From Rhodocyclaceae bacterium (lineage in GTDB: Bacteria; Pseudomonadota; Gammaproteobacteria; Burkholderiales; Usitatibacteraceae), in the NCBI GenBank assembly GCA_020247545.1, contig JADCIX010000038.1, forward strand, positions 1 to 64,000: a stretch of 64,000 bases of DNA, read 5' to 3'. The notes beneath the pieces were generated by a model, which saw only the letters and a program-made list of their open reading frames with translations, did no database searches and was not told where the DNA came from. The position numbers were made by a program, and so were the translations under genes. Shown here in pieces: positions 41,346 through 50,491 of this stretch. Each line of letters opens with the position of its first letter. Positions within the stretch are counted from its first letter, which is position 1.

Positions 41346-44054
41346 TTAAGCTGCCGCGCGCTGTAGAGATGCCTTCAACGCTTCAGTCAGCGTGCTCAGG
41401 CTTTCTCCCAAGTGCGCTTTGGCTTCCTTGCTCATCGGCTTTGCCATCGCCGCGCGGATTTGCGCCTGTAACTGACCAGCGCCGTCGCGCATCAGACTGC
41501 GAACGTCCGCAGGGCTATTCGTCGCCGGACGGGTGAGTGCATTGCCGATACGTTTGATATGTTCGCGTTGCAGGTTCCGGCGCATAGTGGTGATGTCGCC
41601 ACCGGTGCGCAATTCTGACCAAATCGCGTTTTGCAGGGTTTCATACACCTCGGACAACTTCATCGCATCAGCAGGTTTTGCCACCTTGTCTTGGCTATCC
41701 AAGAGGCGCTGTGCGACTGCGTCCGCGTACAAGATATCCAACGTCCCGCGTTGCAAGTTAAGCACTGAGTTGGCAATCGAAACGTCTGGATTGCCGCGAC
41801 CCGGTCCCCAACGATCAAAATGATCAATTGACAGGCGCGACACAAACTCGGGCTTGAATTTGAAACTATCAACCTTAAAGATACCGTCTGTCACCAGTTG
41901 CAGCGCTTCGCGTTGTTTGGCCACAGGTGTCGGCGTATAGAGGGCATTGGGGCTGCCAGCACGATCACGCACGTGTTTCACACCGCCCACGTACTTCGCC
42001 AGTGATGGTGTGATCTGGCTGAGTGAGCGGAAACCAGATGAAAAGGAGCGGGTCAGGCGTTCATAACTTTCGCCTGGCTTCAACTGTAGCGTTTGCACGC
42101 GATCCCAAAGTTCACGCGTCAACTTCATTCGCCTCTTGTAGTACTCGATCGGATCCGCACCTAAGTCGCGTTGGTTGACTTCGGGGTCCATCCCTGCGAT
42201 CGCGTCCTCATCGGTTGCATAGGCGAGCAACGGATTCGTTGTTGCCTTCATTGCAATCGCGGCAAGATCGGCTTTCTCTGTCTTGGGGTCGAGCGGCTTG
42301 TAGGCATATTCGACCGCCAGATAATCATAAGGCCCAAGGGTCGACATGACGTATTCGCCCTGCTTCTCACCGTTAAGGGCTAGGTTAAACGGGTTGTATT
42401 CCATCACCGATCCTGCGATGCCGTTCAATTTCGTGAAGTTCGGATCTTGGATTTGTTTGGTGGTGTATATCATCGATGAACGGAAGTTGTGACGGAAACC
42501 GAGGGTATGCCCCACCTCGTGCATGATGACGTCAAGCACGTAGGCTTGCGCGAGTTTCTCGGCTTCCGGCGAGCCCATGTCCAACCCGCGGGCTTCCAAA
42601 ACATCCATCGCAAAGTTGAGGTCTTGCGCCTTTTCCGACATGTAGTTGCACTGCATGTAGAGAGCCTGCTGTTTCAAAGATGGTGCCATCGCTCCGGCCA
42701 GCGCCGCATCAAACACCAACGGCTTGCCAATGTCTTCGACAACCAGCCGGCGTGCGCCACGGCCAAAGACATCTGACATCCCTATGTCCGCATCCAAGAT
42801 TTCGCCGGTGCGCGGGTCCATGTGCGATGGTCCGATGGCAAAACCAACATCGGCCCCGGTGAACCAGCGTACGGACGCATGACGCGCATCCATCGTATCG
42901 AAGTCGTCTTTGTCAGTTTGGTGTTTAACGACAATTGCGTTTTTAAAGCCAATCTTCTCAAACGCTTTGTTCCATTCGAGTACACCGAGCTCTACCGACT
43001 TGCGATATTTGCTCGGGATATTCTTGTCCAACCAAAACAAGATCGGCTGTTTCGGCTCCGACATCGCCGCGTCCTGATCCTTCTTCTCCAACCGCCAACG
43101 CTTCACAAAATGCTGCTTCGTTTTGGCAGATAAATCTTCGTCATAACTCACCCGCGTACTCACGAAATGACCTACACGCTCGTCAGCAATTCTGGGGGCC
43201 ATCGGCTCATCCGGCAGCTTGGCAAACGAATACATAAAGCTGACAAACAAGCTGCGCGGGTCTGGTGTTGCCTGCGGCGGCGTGGGCATTGGCGTCGGCG
43301 AAGGTGTGAGCGGCGGGGCCGATAGTTTTGGTACGCTGAAATGTGCTTGCACCTTCATCGCCGTGATCATGTCGTTGTTGGTGACTTGCGAAAAGCTGGT
43401 GTTGCGGGTATCCAGCGCGAACGGCATGCGGTAGGCAAACTCAAGACGCGTCAAATAGCCAGGGATATCGGCAAACAATAAGGCGCTCGCGTCAATCAGA
43501 ATCGCTTTGGACTCGGGGTCTGCTGCAGATGCCGCGACCGCGCTGGAGAGTAATGAATCAGAAAAACTCTCAGAGACAAACTGCGCTTGCGGCGTTCCTG
43601 GTGTCGCATAAAACTCGGCGTTCTTCGCCAGAAGTTGAACCTGATTGCCAATCTTCTTGAACACCGCCAGCTCAGCGCCACCCATTTGCGAGCCATACAG
43701 GCCACGCTCTCCAACGCTTTGCGGAATGTTGTAGGTAAAGAAAAATGGCTTGTCAAATTGTTCCGGCTTAATCGCCAGCCAGACTTTTTCATCTTTCTGG
43801 TAGGTCGTAAAGAAACCTGGCGTTACCTTCGCGTCTTTGATGATCTCGCGGAAAGGACGCGGGGTGCTTGGCGTTGGCGCACCAACCGCAGGCGCACTTG
43901 GTGCGCTCGAAGCCCCGCCGAGCGGAGCAGCTGGGGCTGCGGCTGGTGCCTGCGCAATAGCGGCTGCTGTCAGCGTCGTGAGTACCGCGGCGAGGAGGGT
44001 TTTATGAACAAGCGGAAACAACGAATCGCAAGATGCCTTTGGAAACGACTGCAT
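41346..44054 (-). CDS. Zinc metalloprotease (DUF5117/DUF4953 type), exported
   Basis: A 902-residue exported protein. From the ATG at 44054 (AAGGAA site upstream) there is a signal sequence (LLAAVLTTLTAAAIAQ), then a proline/alanine-rich linker. The zinc site HEVGHTLGFRH starts at His512 and matches HExxHxxGxxH with Glu513, His516 and His522, the metzincin pattern. DUF5117 and DUF5118-like regions flank it. Substrate and role are unknown; relatives are periplasmic or secreted. A proline/threonine-rich LTPSPTPMPTPPQATPDP segment lies near residues 241-258. It begins 217 bases from erpA and is transcribed on the same strand, but the two are separated by a terminator. Confidence 0.85.
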   Translation of the reverse strand: MQSFPKASCDSLFPLVHKTLLAAVLTTLTAAAIAQAPAAAPAAPLGGASSAPSAPAVGAPTPSTPRPFREIIKDAKVTPGFFTTYQKDEKVWLAIKPEQFDKPFFFTYNIPQSVGERGLYGSQMGGAELAVFKKIGNQVQLLAKNAEFYATPGTPQAQFVSESFSDSLLSSAVAASAADPESKAILIDASALLFADIPGYLTRLEFAYRMPFALDTRNTSFSQVTNNDMITAMKVQAHFSVPKLSAPPLTPSPTPMPTPPQATPDPRSLFVSFMYSFAKLPDEPMAPRIADERVGHFVSTRVSYDEDLSAKTKQHFVKRWRLEKKDQDAAMSEPKQPILFWLDKNIPSKYRKSVELGVLEWNKAFEKIGFKNAIVVKHQTDKDDFDTMDARHASVRWFTGADVGFAIGPSHMDPRTGEILDADIGMSDVFGRGARRLVVEDIGKPLVFDAALAGAMAPSLKQQALYMQCNYMSEKAQDLNFAMDVLEARGLDMGSPEAEKLAQAYVLDVIMHEVGHTLGFRHNFRSSMIYTTKQIQDPNFTKLNGIAGSVMEYNPFNLALNGEKQGEYVMSTLGPYDYLAVEYAYKPLDPKTEKADLAAIAMKATTNPLLAYATDEDAIAGMDPEVNQRDLGADPIEYYKRRMKLTRELWDRVQTLQLKPGESYERLTRSFSSGFRSLSQITPSLAKYVGGVKHVRDRAGSPNALYTPTPVAKQREALQLVTDGIFKVDSFKFKPEFVSRLSIDHFDRWGPGRGNPDVSIANSVLNLQRGTLDILYADAVAQRLLDSQDKVAKPADAMKLSEVYETLQNAIWSELRTGGDITTMRRNLQREHIKRIGNALTRPATNSPADVRSLMRDGAGQLQAQIRAAMAKPMSKEAKAHLGESLSTLTEALKASLQRAAA

Positions 44055-44225
44055 TGGGGTTCCTTCGCTGGTGGTGTAAAACGATGATGAGTTCGGCCTG
44101 ACTGAAAGACGGGCTGAGTGTTGCAAAGGCGCTGTCCACCGCTCGGCGGGGCCACGCCATGAATTTGCGACGAAGCGCAAAAGTGGTTCTATTAACCGCC
44201 CTGATTTACGACTGGCAGGGCTCAT

Positions 44226-44250
44226 AAAAAAATGGAGCCCGAAGGCTCCT
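44226..44250 (-). terminator. Rho-independent terminator after erpA
   Basis: On the minus strand AGGAGCC-TTCG-GGCTCC (stem bases 44234-44249) is followed by ATTTTTTT, a textbook terminator with a stable tetraloop, about 20 bases after the erpA stop codon. Confidence 0.88.
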
Positions 44251-44270
44251 ATGGTGCACGGCGAGTCACG

Positions 44271-44621
44271 CTAAACGGAGAAGGACGATCCGCAGCCGCA
44301 CGTGCTGCTGGCGTTTGGGTTCTTGATCACAAACTGCGCACCCTCAAGACCTTCTGAGTAGTCGATCTCGGCTCCGATCAGGTACTGATAACTCATCGGG
44401 TCAATGAGTAATTTGACGCCATTCTTTTCCATGACCGTATCGTCTTCGTTAGAAATCTCATCAAACGTAAAGCCGTACTGCAGGCCGGAGCACCCACCGC
44501 CAGTCACGAACACGCGAAGCTTCAAGTCATCATTGCCCTCTTCAACAATAAGCGCCTTGACTTTGTCGGCCGCACTATCAGAAAACACCAGGGGAGCGGG
44601 CATCATCGACATATCATTCAT
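44271..44621 (-). CDS. erpA: Iron-sulfur cluster insertion protein ErpA
   Basis: A 116-residue A-type carrier that delivers Fe-S clusters to target proteins such as isoprenoid-biosynthesis enzymes. The three cluster ligands are Cys44 ([11 protein letters not shown]), Cys108 and Cys110 (STCGCGSSF). A GGAG site precedes the ATG and a strong terminator follows the gene. It is downstream of bactofilin and DUF6776 genes, an order common in betaproteobacteria near rplM-rpsI. Confidence 0.97.
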   Translation of the reverse strand: MNDMSMMPAPLVFSDSAADKVKALIVEEGNDDLKLRVFVTGGGCSGLQYGFTFDEISNEDDTVMEKNGVKLLIDPMSYQYLIGAEIDYSEGLEGAQFVIKNPNASSTCGCGSSFSV

Positions 44622-44677
44622 TTAAATCTCCTTACTTCAGTATTTCGGGACAGCAGGCTAATCATCGAGCATCACGT

Positions 44678-45088
44678 TTAGATTCCGCCTTGTGCTGGTT
44701 TGAACTCAATGACTTTATCACTGGCGCGCGCATCAGACTCATGCACCATACGCCCCATCACTACTGCACCAACATGGATCTCAATGATTTTGTAGGTCAC
44801 GTCACCGGTCACGCGCGCTTTTGGCATGAGCTCTACGTACTCGCGAGCCTTGATTGGCCCAGCCACGGAGCCATTTACAACAACGTGGGCGACTTCAATT
44901 TCGCCCTCAATTTTCGCCAGTTCCGATAGCACCAGCGTACTGGGTTTATCACCAACGGCTTTGATATTGCCTTTCACCGTGCCATCCACGCGCAAGCCTC
45001 CCGTAAATTGGATGTCGCCCGTAATCACCGAACCGGCACCGATAAGGCTGTCGATGGGGCTGGGCTTGTTTGTTTTTGCGTTGAACAT
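44678..45088 (-). CDS. Bactofilin (polymer-forming cytoskeletal protein)
   Basis: A 136-residue bactofilin. The central DUF583 beta-helix shows its regular glycine/valine repeats (LIGAGSVITGDIQFTGGLRVDGTVKGNI...KIEGEIEVAHVVVNGSVAGPIKAREYVELMPKARVTGDVTY). Bactofilins polymerise without nucleotide into filaments that anchor cell-wall enzymes or position cell-envelope machinery. Short unstructured tails flank the core. It starts 19 bases after the DUF6776 gene, so the two likely act together at the membrane. Confidence 0.92.
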   Translation of the reverse strand: MFNAKTNKPSPIDSLIGAGSVITGDIQFTGGLRVDGTVKGNIKAVGDKPSTLVLSELAKIEGEIEVAHVVVNGSVAGPIKAREYVELMPKARVTGDVTYKIIEIHVGAVVMGRMVHESDARASDKVIEFKPAQGGI

Positions 45089-45107
45089 GGTAACTCCTCA
45101 CTAATTC

Positions 45108-45878
45108 TTACATGTTGAGGCTACGCTGCACCCTAACTTCATAGCTCGGGAGCGCCAAGACTCGGACCTGCACACTCTTTAACTGCGAACCTTCCGGAAT
45201 TTTAAACCTGCCGTCAATTTTTTGGTAAAAACGGAACTCGATTGTACCGCTTGCCGCGCGTAACTGGGCCTCTTCTGGAAAGCTCAGTACGGTTGGTGCC
45301 GCCCCACCGGGCCCCTGTACCCGCGCGATGACCTGAACCTTGCCCTTAAAGTCCTGCTTGCGTTGTCCGCCCTGCGTTACTAACAGTCGATAGCGGAATT
45401 CATTCGGTAGTGCATCGGCTTCTACTTTAAAGTTCTGGATAGTAATGCCATCAGGAACGCTCCCGGCAGACATTACGTTGCGCAAAAAGCCGAGGTCTTC
45501 CTTCAGCCCCGCGTTCTCCTCTTGAAGCTGCGTCAGATTTTTCGTCAGCTCAGCTTGTGCCGCAGTTTCCACCTTTAGCTGACTCTCTTTCTCATTCAGC
45601 GCGGACTTAGTCGTCTCGTAACTTTGCTTGAGACGAAAATTTTCTGCTTTCAGCGCTTCAATCTGCGCCTTGGCCTCTTCACGGTTAAACCCTGTGATCC
45701 TATAGCTATTGTCAACAATCACCCAAGCAATCGCGCCGGCCACCCCCATCACCAAGCCATATCCACCGATCTTCACGTACCACGGTACATGTGATCGAAT
45801 CGCTAACTTTTCAGAGCGAATGCCTATCTTTGAGCGGATCTTGCGCCAAGACCCGCGTAACTTCATCTGGCTCAGCAT
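45108..45878 (-). CDS. DUF6776 single-pass membrane protein
   Basis: A 256-residue protein: basic cytoplasmic N-terminus (KLRGSWRKIRSKIGIRSEKL), one membrane helix at about residues 37-57, a coiled coil (about 65-135, ending in the heptad-rich LTKNLTQLQEENAGLKEDLGFLRN), and a beta-rich periplasmic domain. This layout fits the DUF6776 family found next to bactofilin genes. It may anchor bactofilin polymers to the membrane, which is inference from gene order. It is 19 bases upstream of the bactofilin gene. Confidence 0.8.
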   Translation of the reverse strand: MLSQMKLRGSWRKIRSKIGIRSEKLAIRSHVPWYVKIGGYGLVMGVAGAIAWVIVDNSYRITGFNREEAKAQIEALKAENFRLKQSYETTKSALNEKESQLKVETAAQAELTKNLTQLQEENAGLKEDLGFLRNVMSAGSVPDGITIQNFKVEADALPNEFRYRLLVTQGGQRKQDFKGKVQVIARVQGPGGAAPTVLSFPEEAQLRAASGTIEFRFYQKIDGRFKIPEGSQLKSVQVRVLALPSYEVRVQRSLNM

Positions 45879-45983
45879 GTTTGGTTAGTATCGTTGCCTA
45901 GTTGAGCAAAATGAATGCGGCCACAGGATGACAAGGCGATCATAGTCGTTGTGACGCAGCAAAAGCTGGCACCTCGAAGTGGA

Positions 45984-46007
45984 AAAAGCCGCATAAAGCG
46001 GCTTTTT
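45984..46007. terminator. Bidirectional terminator between rpsI and the DUF6776 gene
   Basis: AAAAAGCCGC and GCGGCTTTTT enclose a 5-base loop; either strand ends in a T-run. It follows rpsI on the minus strand by about 30 bases and closes the rplM-rpsI transcript. Confidence 0.88.
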
Positions 46008-46036
46008 GCATTGTTTCCACGTTGCCGAATCCCCAA

Positions 46037-46429
46037 TCAACGCTTTGAGAACTGCTTGCGACGACGGGCTTTGTGCAATCCAACTTTTTTGCGTTCCACT
46101 TCGCGTGCATCGCGCGTGACCAATCCCGCCTTTGACAACTGCGACTTCAACGTTGCGTCGAAATCGATAAGTGCCCGGGTAATGCCGTGACGTACAGCGC
46201 CAGCCTGCCCGGATTCGCCACCTCCAAAAACGTTGACCATGATGTCAAACGTATCGGCGTTTCCCGTCAACTCTAGCGGCTGGCGGACGACCATGCGACC
46301 GGTCTCCCGAGAAAAATAGATGTCGATTGGCTTGTTATTGACAACAATATTGCCATTGCCGCGCTTGATGAAAACTCGTGCAACCGCGCTTTTGCGGCGA
46401 CCCGTACCATAGTGATATTTACCGACCAT
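46037..46429 (-). CDS. rpsI: 30S ribosomal protein S9
   Basis: A 130-residue S9 with all family landmarks: [16 protein letters not shown] at the start, the [19 protein letters not shown] core, and the basic C-terminal tail [14 protein letters not shown] that reaches the P-site tRNA. It starts 11 bases after rplM. A strong terminator follows. Confidence 0.98.
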   Translation of the reverse strand: MVGKYHYGTGRRKSAVARVFIKRGNGNIVVNNKPIDIYFSRETGRMVVRQPLELTGNADTFDIMVNVFGGGESGQAGAVRHGITRALIDFDATLKSQLSKAGLVTRDAREVERKKVGLHKARRRKQFSKR

Positions 46430-46440
46430 TTTCGGGTTCC

Positions 46441-46869
46441 TTAAATCGAGAGTTCTTTAGGTTGCTGCGCAGCGTGCGGATGCGAATTGCCAGCATAGAT
46501 CTTGAGTTTCTTGATCATCGCGTAGCCGAGCGGTCCTTTTGGCAACATGCCTTTGACGGCCTTTTCAAGGACCCGCTCAGGATGTCTTTGTTGCAGCTTG
46601 TTGAAATTTGTTTCGTAGATACCGCCTGGATAGCCAGTGTGACGGTGGTAAGTTTTGTTTTCTGCTTTGTTGCCAGTGACGCGCAATTTTTCAACGTTGG
46701 TCACAACGATGAAATCACCCGTGTCAACGTGCGGCGTGTATTCCGGCTTGTGTTTGCCACGCAGGCGGCTAGCAACTTCTGCGGCCAAACGGCCCAACAC
46801 TTTGTCAGTTGCGTCAACGTGCAACCAATCGTGTACCACCTCATGCGGTTTGGCGGAAAAGGTCTTCAT
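46441..46869 (-). CDS. rplM: 50S ribosomal protein L13
   Basis: A 142-residue L13 starting [15 protein letters not shown], with the [29 protein letters not shown] core. The ATG at 46869 corresponds to the normal L13 N-terminus; an in-frame upstream extension of 13 residues is not conserved and is part of the leader. It is the first gene of the rplM-rpsI operon. Confidence 0.98.
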   Translation of the reverse strand: MKTFSAKPHEVVHDWLHVDATDKVLGRLAAEVASRLRGKHKPEYTPHVDTGDFIVVTNVEKLRVTGNKAENKTYHRHTGYPGGIYETNFNKLQQRHPERVLEKAVKGMLPKGPLGYAMIKKLKIYAGNSHPHAAQQPKELSI

Positions 46870-46915
46870 AATGTACTCACTTAAATAATCGGTTTCGGCT
46901 CTGTCCATCCGGCCC

Positions 46916-46936
46916 GGTTGCGGTTCCGTCGCAACC
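46916..46936. promoter_or_regulatory. Hairpin in the rplM leader
   Basis: GGTTGCG (46916-46922) and CGCAACC (46930-46936) form a perfect 7-bp stem with a 7-base loop, about 50 bases upstream of rplM on the transcribed strand. In E. coli the rplM-rpsI leader is a target for feedback by L13; this stem is a candidate counterpart, but I could not fold the whole leader. Confidence 0.35.
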
Positions 46937-47084
46937 TCACCTGACTATCGGACTCGTTAGTTGCGCTGGTAACCGCGCACGGGGATAAACGACTAGCAGA
47001 ACCCAAAATTCTAATGTATTCAATAGCATGCCGTCAACTTAAATCCAACTGTGTTGACGTTAACGATAACCTAAGGTGTTCACC

Positions 47085-47501
47085 ATGAAAACACGCATTC
47101 GATGGCAGCATAACGTTGCTTTTGAAGCCGAAACGGATTCCGGCCATAAATTCATGATGGACGGTTCGCCGGACGTAGGCGGCAACAACCTTGGGCCACG
47201 GCCAATGGAGGCGGTGCTCGCGGGCACCGGCGCATGCAGCGCGATCGACGTTATCCTCATCCTGAAAAAAGCGCGGCAACAGGTTACCGACTGTTACGTC
47301 GACGTAGATGCCGAACGTGCAAAGACAGATCCGAAAGTGTTTACTCGCATACACTTCCACTTTGTAGTCACGGGCAAAAACCTAGACGCTGCCAAGGTTG
47401 CGCGCGCTATCTCTTTATCGGCCAAGGTCTACTGTTCTGCCTCGGCGATGCTCGCCAAGACCGCAAACATTACCCACGATTTCGAACTGATCGAGGGTTA
47501 G
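47085..47501 (+). CDS. OsmC-family protein
   Basis: A 138-residue OsmC/Ohr-family protein. Reactive cysteines are Cys51 (GTGACSAIDV) and Cys117 (KVYCSASAML), the pair used by the family to reduce organic hydroperoxides. ATG 47085 follows an AAGG site; a GTG three codons upstream is less likely. This subgroup (YhfA-like) is often of unknown physiological substrate. It is divergent from rplM and convergent with coq7. Confidence 0.9.
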   Translation: MKTRIRWQHNVAFEAETDSGHKFMMDGSPDVGGNNLGPRPMEAVLAGTGACSAIDVILILKKARQQVTDCYVDVDAERAKTDPKVFTRIHFHFVVTGKNLDAAKVARAISLSAKVYCSASAMLAKTANITHDFELIEG

Positions 47502-47570
47502 CGAAAGCAACGGCCCTTATTGGTGCCCTTTCTCGCGCTTATGTTCACCGTACTCGCGCGACCGTCATCC

Positions 47571-48203
47571 TTAGACCCAATAAGTGGTCGCGGTCATGAT
47601 TCGCGATGAGGCGCGCATAGCAACTTTGATCGGTAACGGTAGCGGCATTGCACCAGCGGCCTCCCCGCTGTTGCCATGTTCAATTTCATCCAGACGCATG
47701 CGCTCAACAATTGCCCTTGTACGGTAATCGGTTACTGGCAGTGCAGCAAGGTGCTGGTCCAAGTGTGTCTCCACCTGCCGCTCAGTTTCCACCAGGAAGC
47801 CCATGCTCCATTTATCACCGGCGAGCCCTGACACCACGCCCATCGTCCAAGCACCCGCATAAAAAAGCGGGCTCAAGAGACTGGTTTTTCCGCCAAGTTC
47901 AGCCACTCGGCTTGCACACCAAGCCAGATGGTCGCGTTCTTCCCGCGCCGCATGTTCGAGTATTGCGCGCGTTTGTGGATTACGGGCGACGGCGAGCTGG
48001 CCCTGATAAAGCGCCTGGGCACACACTTCTCCCACGTGATTGACGCGCATGAGACGCATACTCTCGGCGGAATCTGCGGCTGCCATCGGCGCGGTCTCAG
48101 GCGCACCCTGCCCGACTGGTAAAGGCCGAGAAGCAAGGGGTTTGGCAAACACATTGCGCAACCCCGCATCCAACTCACAAATCAGGCTGTCGATCAACTT
48201 CAT
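47571..48203 (-). CDS. coq7: 2-polyprenyl-3-methyl-6-methoxy-benzoquinone hydroxylase (Coq7)
   Basis: A 210-residue di-iron hydroxylase that carries out a late ring hydroxylation in ubiquinone synthesis. The two iron-binding helices are seen in the RVNHVGEVCAQALYQGQ and EHAAREERDHLAWC segments, with the last ligands in MRLDEIEHG. The ATG at 48203 gives the normal N-terminus; the frame also has a TTG one codon upstream. Coq7 here replaces UbiF, consistent with Betaproteobacteria. Monocistronic, convergent with the OsmC gene. Confidence 0.93.
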   Translation of the reverse strand: MKLIDSLICELDAGLRNVFAKPLASRPLPVGQGAPETAPMAAADSAESMRLMRVNHVGEVCAQALYQGQLAVARNPQTRAILEHAAREERDHLAWCASRVAELGGKTSLLSPLFYAGAWTMGVVSGLAGDKWSMGFLVETERQVETHLDQHLAALPVTDYRTRAIVERMRLDEIEHGNSGEAAGAMPLPLPIKVAMRASSRIMTATTYWV

Positions 48204-48220
48204 CAAAGCATTTTACAAAA

Positions 48221-48245
48221 CAAAACGGGCACCCGAGGGTGCCCG
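48221..48245 (-). terminator. Rho-independent terminator after the porin gene
   Basis: CGGGCACCC (48226-48234) and GGGTGCCCG (48237-48245) form a long stem with a 2-base centre. On the minus strand it is followed by TTTTG-TTTTG, about 40 bases downstream of the porin stop codon and just before coq7. Confidence 0.85.
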
Positions 48246-48284
48246 CTGAACATCTTTTCGCGATGCCCTACGACTTAGTGCAAT

Positions 48285-49370
48285 TTAGAACGTGTGCCGC
48301 AAGCCGATTGAGAAACCACGTGGATCTTGGTCAGGCGAAATGGTCAAAGTGTTTGCACCGAAGTTACCTAAACCGGTTACATTGTTCTTGGTCATCGTGT
48401 AGATGGTAAACAACGTGGTGCGACGCGAGAAGTTATACAGGTGAGCAATGGAGTTCACTTTGGTATCTGGCTCAGTCACCGCCGTTGCTGCCGTTGCACG
48501 GGTTGCGCCATCTTTCGAACGCTGCAACTGATACACGAACTGGTTCTTGCCAGCGGTATAGATCAGGTTGAACATTTGCGATTTTTGATCGGAAGTCACG
48601 GTTGTGCCGCCACCGGTCTTCTTGAAATTCTGGATCAATGCACCAACGCGCACCGGGCCAAATGTCACGTGACCACCCAACGAAACACCAGTTTCGTCAG
48701 CACCAGAAACGGGAGCAACCGCGCCCGTGTAGTTCTTGAAGATGTCCTTATGCTTCTCCCAAGCGGTCGACAAATAAATCGGACCTTGAAAGTAGACAGC
48801 ACTCATCGACGTCACGACAGGATTAACCGTCGCTGTCTTGCCTTCGTTCGCCGAATAGCTGGCGCGGAAAGTCAATCCTGAGAAATTTGGCGACCAGTAC
48901 TGAACAACGTTTTGCTCGCGGCGGTCAAAGTTGCCACGGTCACTCATCGCCGAGGTGTAGCCAGCGATGGTGGTCGTGCCGAACGGGTCTATCGATGAAT
49001 TAGCGAGCTTGAACGGGGTGTCCCAACGGCCCAACAACACGCTACCGAAGTCACCTTGCAAACCCACACCGCTGTTGCGATTAGAGAAAGGTGAGTCATT
49101 CTGGTCTGGACGCACTTCCGTTTCTAATTGGAAGAAGGCCTTCAAACCGCCGCCCAAATCTTCCGTGCCACGAAACCCGATCAGTGACGATCCATTGTTG
49201 CTCACGCGGTTACGGCTGCCGATAGGAGCCGCTGTGCCACCATCGGCCTTGACGTTTTCAAACGCCACCCAGATGCGGCCATACAGTGTGACCGGGTTAG
49301 CGGTCTGCGCCATTGCAGCCGGAGCCAATGTGGCACCAGCAACTGCAAGAGCGATTAGTTTCTTGTTCAT
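48285..49370 (-). CDS. Gram-negative porin (Porin_4 type)
   Basis: A 361-residue outer-membrane general porin. It has a signal peptide (LIALAVAGATLAPAAMAQ), the conserved N-terminal VTLYGRIWVAFENVKAD strand, the RNRVSNNGSSLIGFRGTEDLGGGLKAFFQLE block found in betaproteobacterial OmpC-like porins, and a C-terminal GFSIGLRHTF ending in Phe. ATG 49370 is preceded by AAAGGAG; an upstream TTG is in frame by one codon. Trimeric porins of this kind pass small hydrophilic solutes. It is expected to be highly expressed, with its own terminator. Confidence 0.95.
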   Translation of the reverse strand: MNKKLIALAVAGATLAPAAMAQTANPVTLYGRIWVAFENVKADGGTAAPIGSRNRVSNNGSSLIGFRGTEDLGGGLKAFFQLETEVRPDQNDSPFSNRNSGVGLQGDFGSVLLGRWDTPFKLANSSIDPFGTTTIAGYTSAMSDRGNFDRREQNVVQYWSPNFSGLTFRASYSANEGKTATVNPVVTSMSAVYFQGPIYLSTAWEKHKDIFKNYTGAVAPVSGADETGVSLGGHVTFGPVRVGALIQNFKKTGGGTTVTSDQKSQMFNLIYTAGKNQFVYQLQRSKDGATRATAATAVTEPDTKVNSIAHLYNFSRRTTLFTIYTMTKNNVTGLGNFGANTLTISPDQDPRGFSIGLRHTF

Positions 49371-49693
49371 CAAAAATCTCCTTTGGGTTTAACGATGAGG
49401 CTGTTTGATTTCTAGTTACCGCGTGTAATGCAAACCTCTAGGCTGGAGCTGTCGCCGACCGCCACGTTGTGTTTCCAGCGTTCAATTCGGACCGACGCGA
49501 CTTCTCCGCATGAATGAGTTCCTTCGAGAAGCTACCGGTAGTTTGCCAAAAGCGGCAGGTTCTCTCAAGCTCACACTATGAAAATTGCCCCCGCACCCGC
49601 TGCATGTTGCGCCAATACAACACGCCATCCCTGCCTTTGGGTCGGGTCATCACCCTGTCATGTCGGCCCGTAAGGCGTGTGCAAAGCCTCCAG
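49371..49693. other. Gene-free leader region upstream of the porin gene
   Basis: A 323-bp stretch between the porin start and the end of trpC. It holds the porin ribosome site (AAAGGAG just upstream of the ATG) and presumably its promoter. I see no convincing gene, terminator stem or repeat in it, and the small frames on the plus strand lack ribosome sites. Confidence 0.5.
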
Positions 49694-50491
49694 TTAGTTT
49701 GGGAAAAGAGACGCGAACGCTGCGCCCGGGTCTTCCTCACGCATCAACGCGCCGCCCACCAAAAACGTGTTGACATTATTTGTTCTCATAAAATCAACAG
49801 CTTGACGGGTCTCGATTCCGCTTTCGGTGATTACGATACGCGATTCGGGCACCAACGGTGCGAGATTTCTGGTCGTCTCAAGATCCGTCTTAAAGCGCGT
49901 TAAATCTCGATTGTTAATGCCAATCAGGGGTGTTTCGAGCAAAAGTGCCTGCTGCAGCTGCGCCGCATTGTGTGACTCTGCCAACACAGCAAGCCCTAGA
50001 GCAGTGGCAAGTTCTTCGAGCCGCAAGAATTCATGGATCGGCACCGCGTCCATGATGAACAACACCGCGTCAGCACCCATCGCCCGCGCTTCGTAGATCT
50101 GATACGCATCGACGATAAAGTCCTTGCGCAAAACGGGTACAGCACACGCTGCTCGTGCCGCGACTAGGTCGGCGGCGCACCCGCCAAAAAAATCTTGGTC
50201 GGTCAGCACCGACAAACATGCTGCCCCGTGTGCCTCGTAACTTGCTGCAAACCGTGCGGGATTAAAGTCGCCATCGCGCCGAAACTGCCCGGCCGATGGG
50301 CTCTTCTTCTTGATCTCGGCAATTACTGCGACGCGGCCAGCCGCGTGTTTTGCCCGCAGCGCACCCACAAAATCGCGTGTTGGCGGCAGACGCTCGATGC
50401 CGTCCTGAAGCGCAGCAAGCGAAATTTTGCGCGCCGCCACCTCGACCTCTCGACGTTTTTTCCACAGTATCTCTTCGAGGATATTTCTCAT
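49694..50491 (-). CDS. trpC: Indole-3-glycerol-phosphate synthase
   Basis: A 265-residue TIM-barrel enzyme of tryptophan synthesis. The N-terminus ([16 protein letters not shown]) and the barrel motifs [14 protein letters not shown] (near 74-87), [27 protein letters not shown] and [17 protein letters not shown] are as expected. Its start overlaps the trpD stop by 4 bases (ATGA), implying translational coupling. It is the last gene of the trp cluster. Confidence 0.97.
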   Translation of the reverse strand: MRNILEEILWKKRREVEVAARKISLAALQDGIERLPPTRDFVGALRAKHAAGRVAVIAEIKKKSPSAGQFRRDGDFNPARFAASYEAHGAACLSVLTDQDFFGGCAADLVAARAACAVPVLRKDFIVDAYQIYEARAMGADAVLFIMDAVPIHEFLRLEELATALGLAVLAESHNAAQLQQALLLETPLIGINNRDLTRFKTDLETTRNLAPLVPESRIVITESGIETRQAVDFMRTNNVNTFLVGGALMREEDPGAAFASLFPN

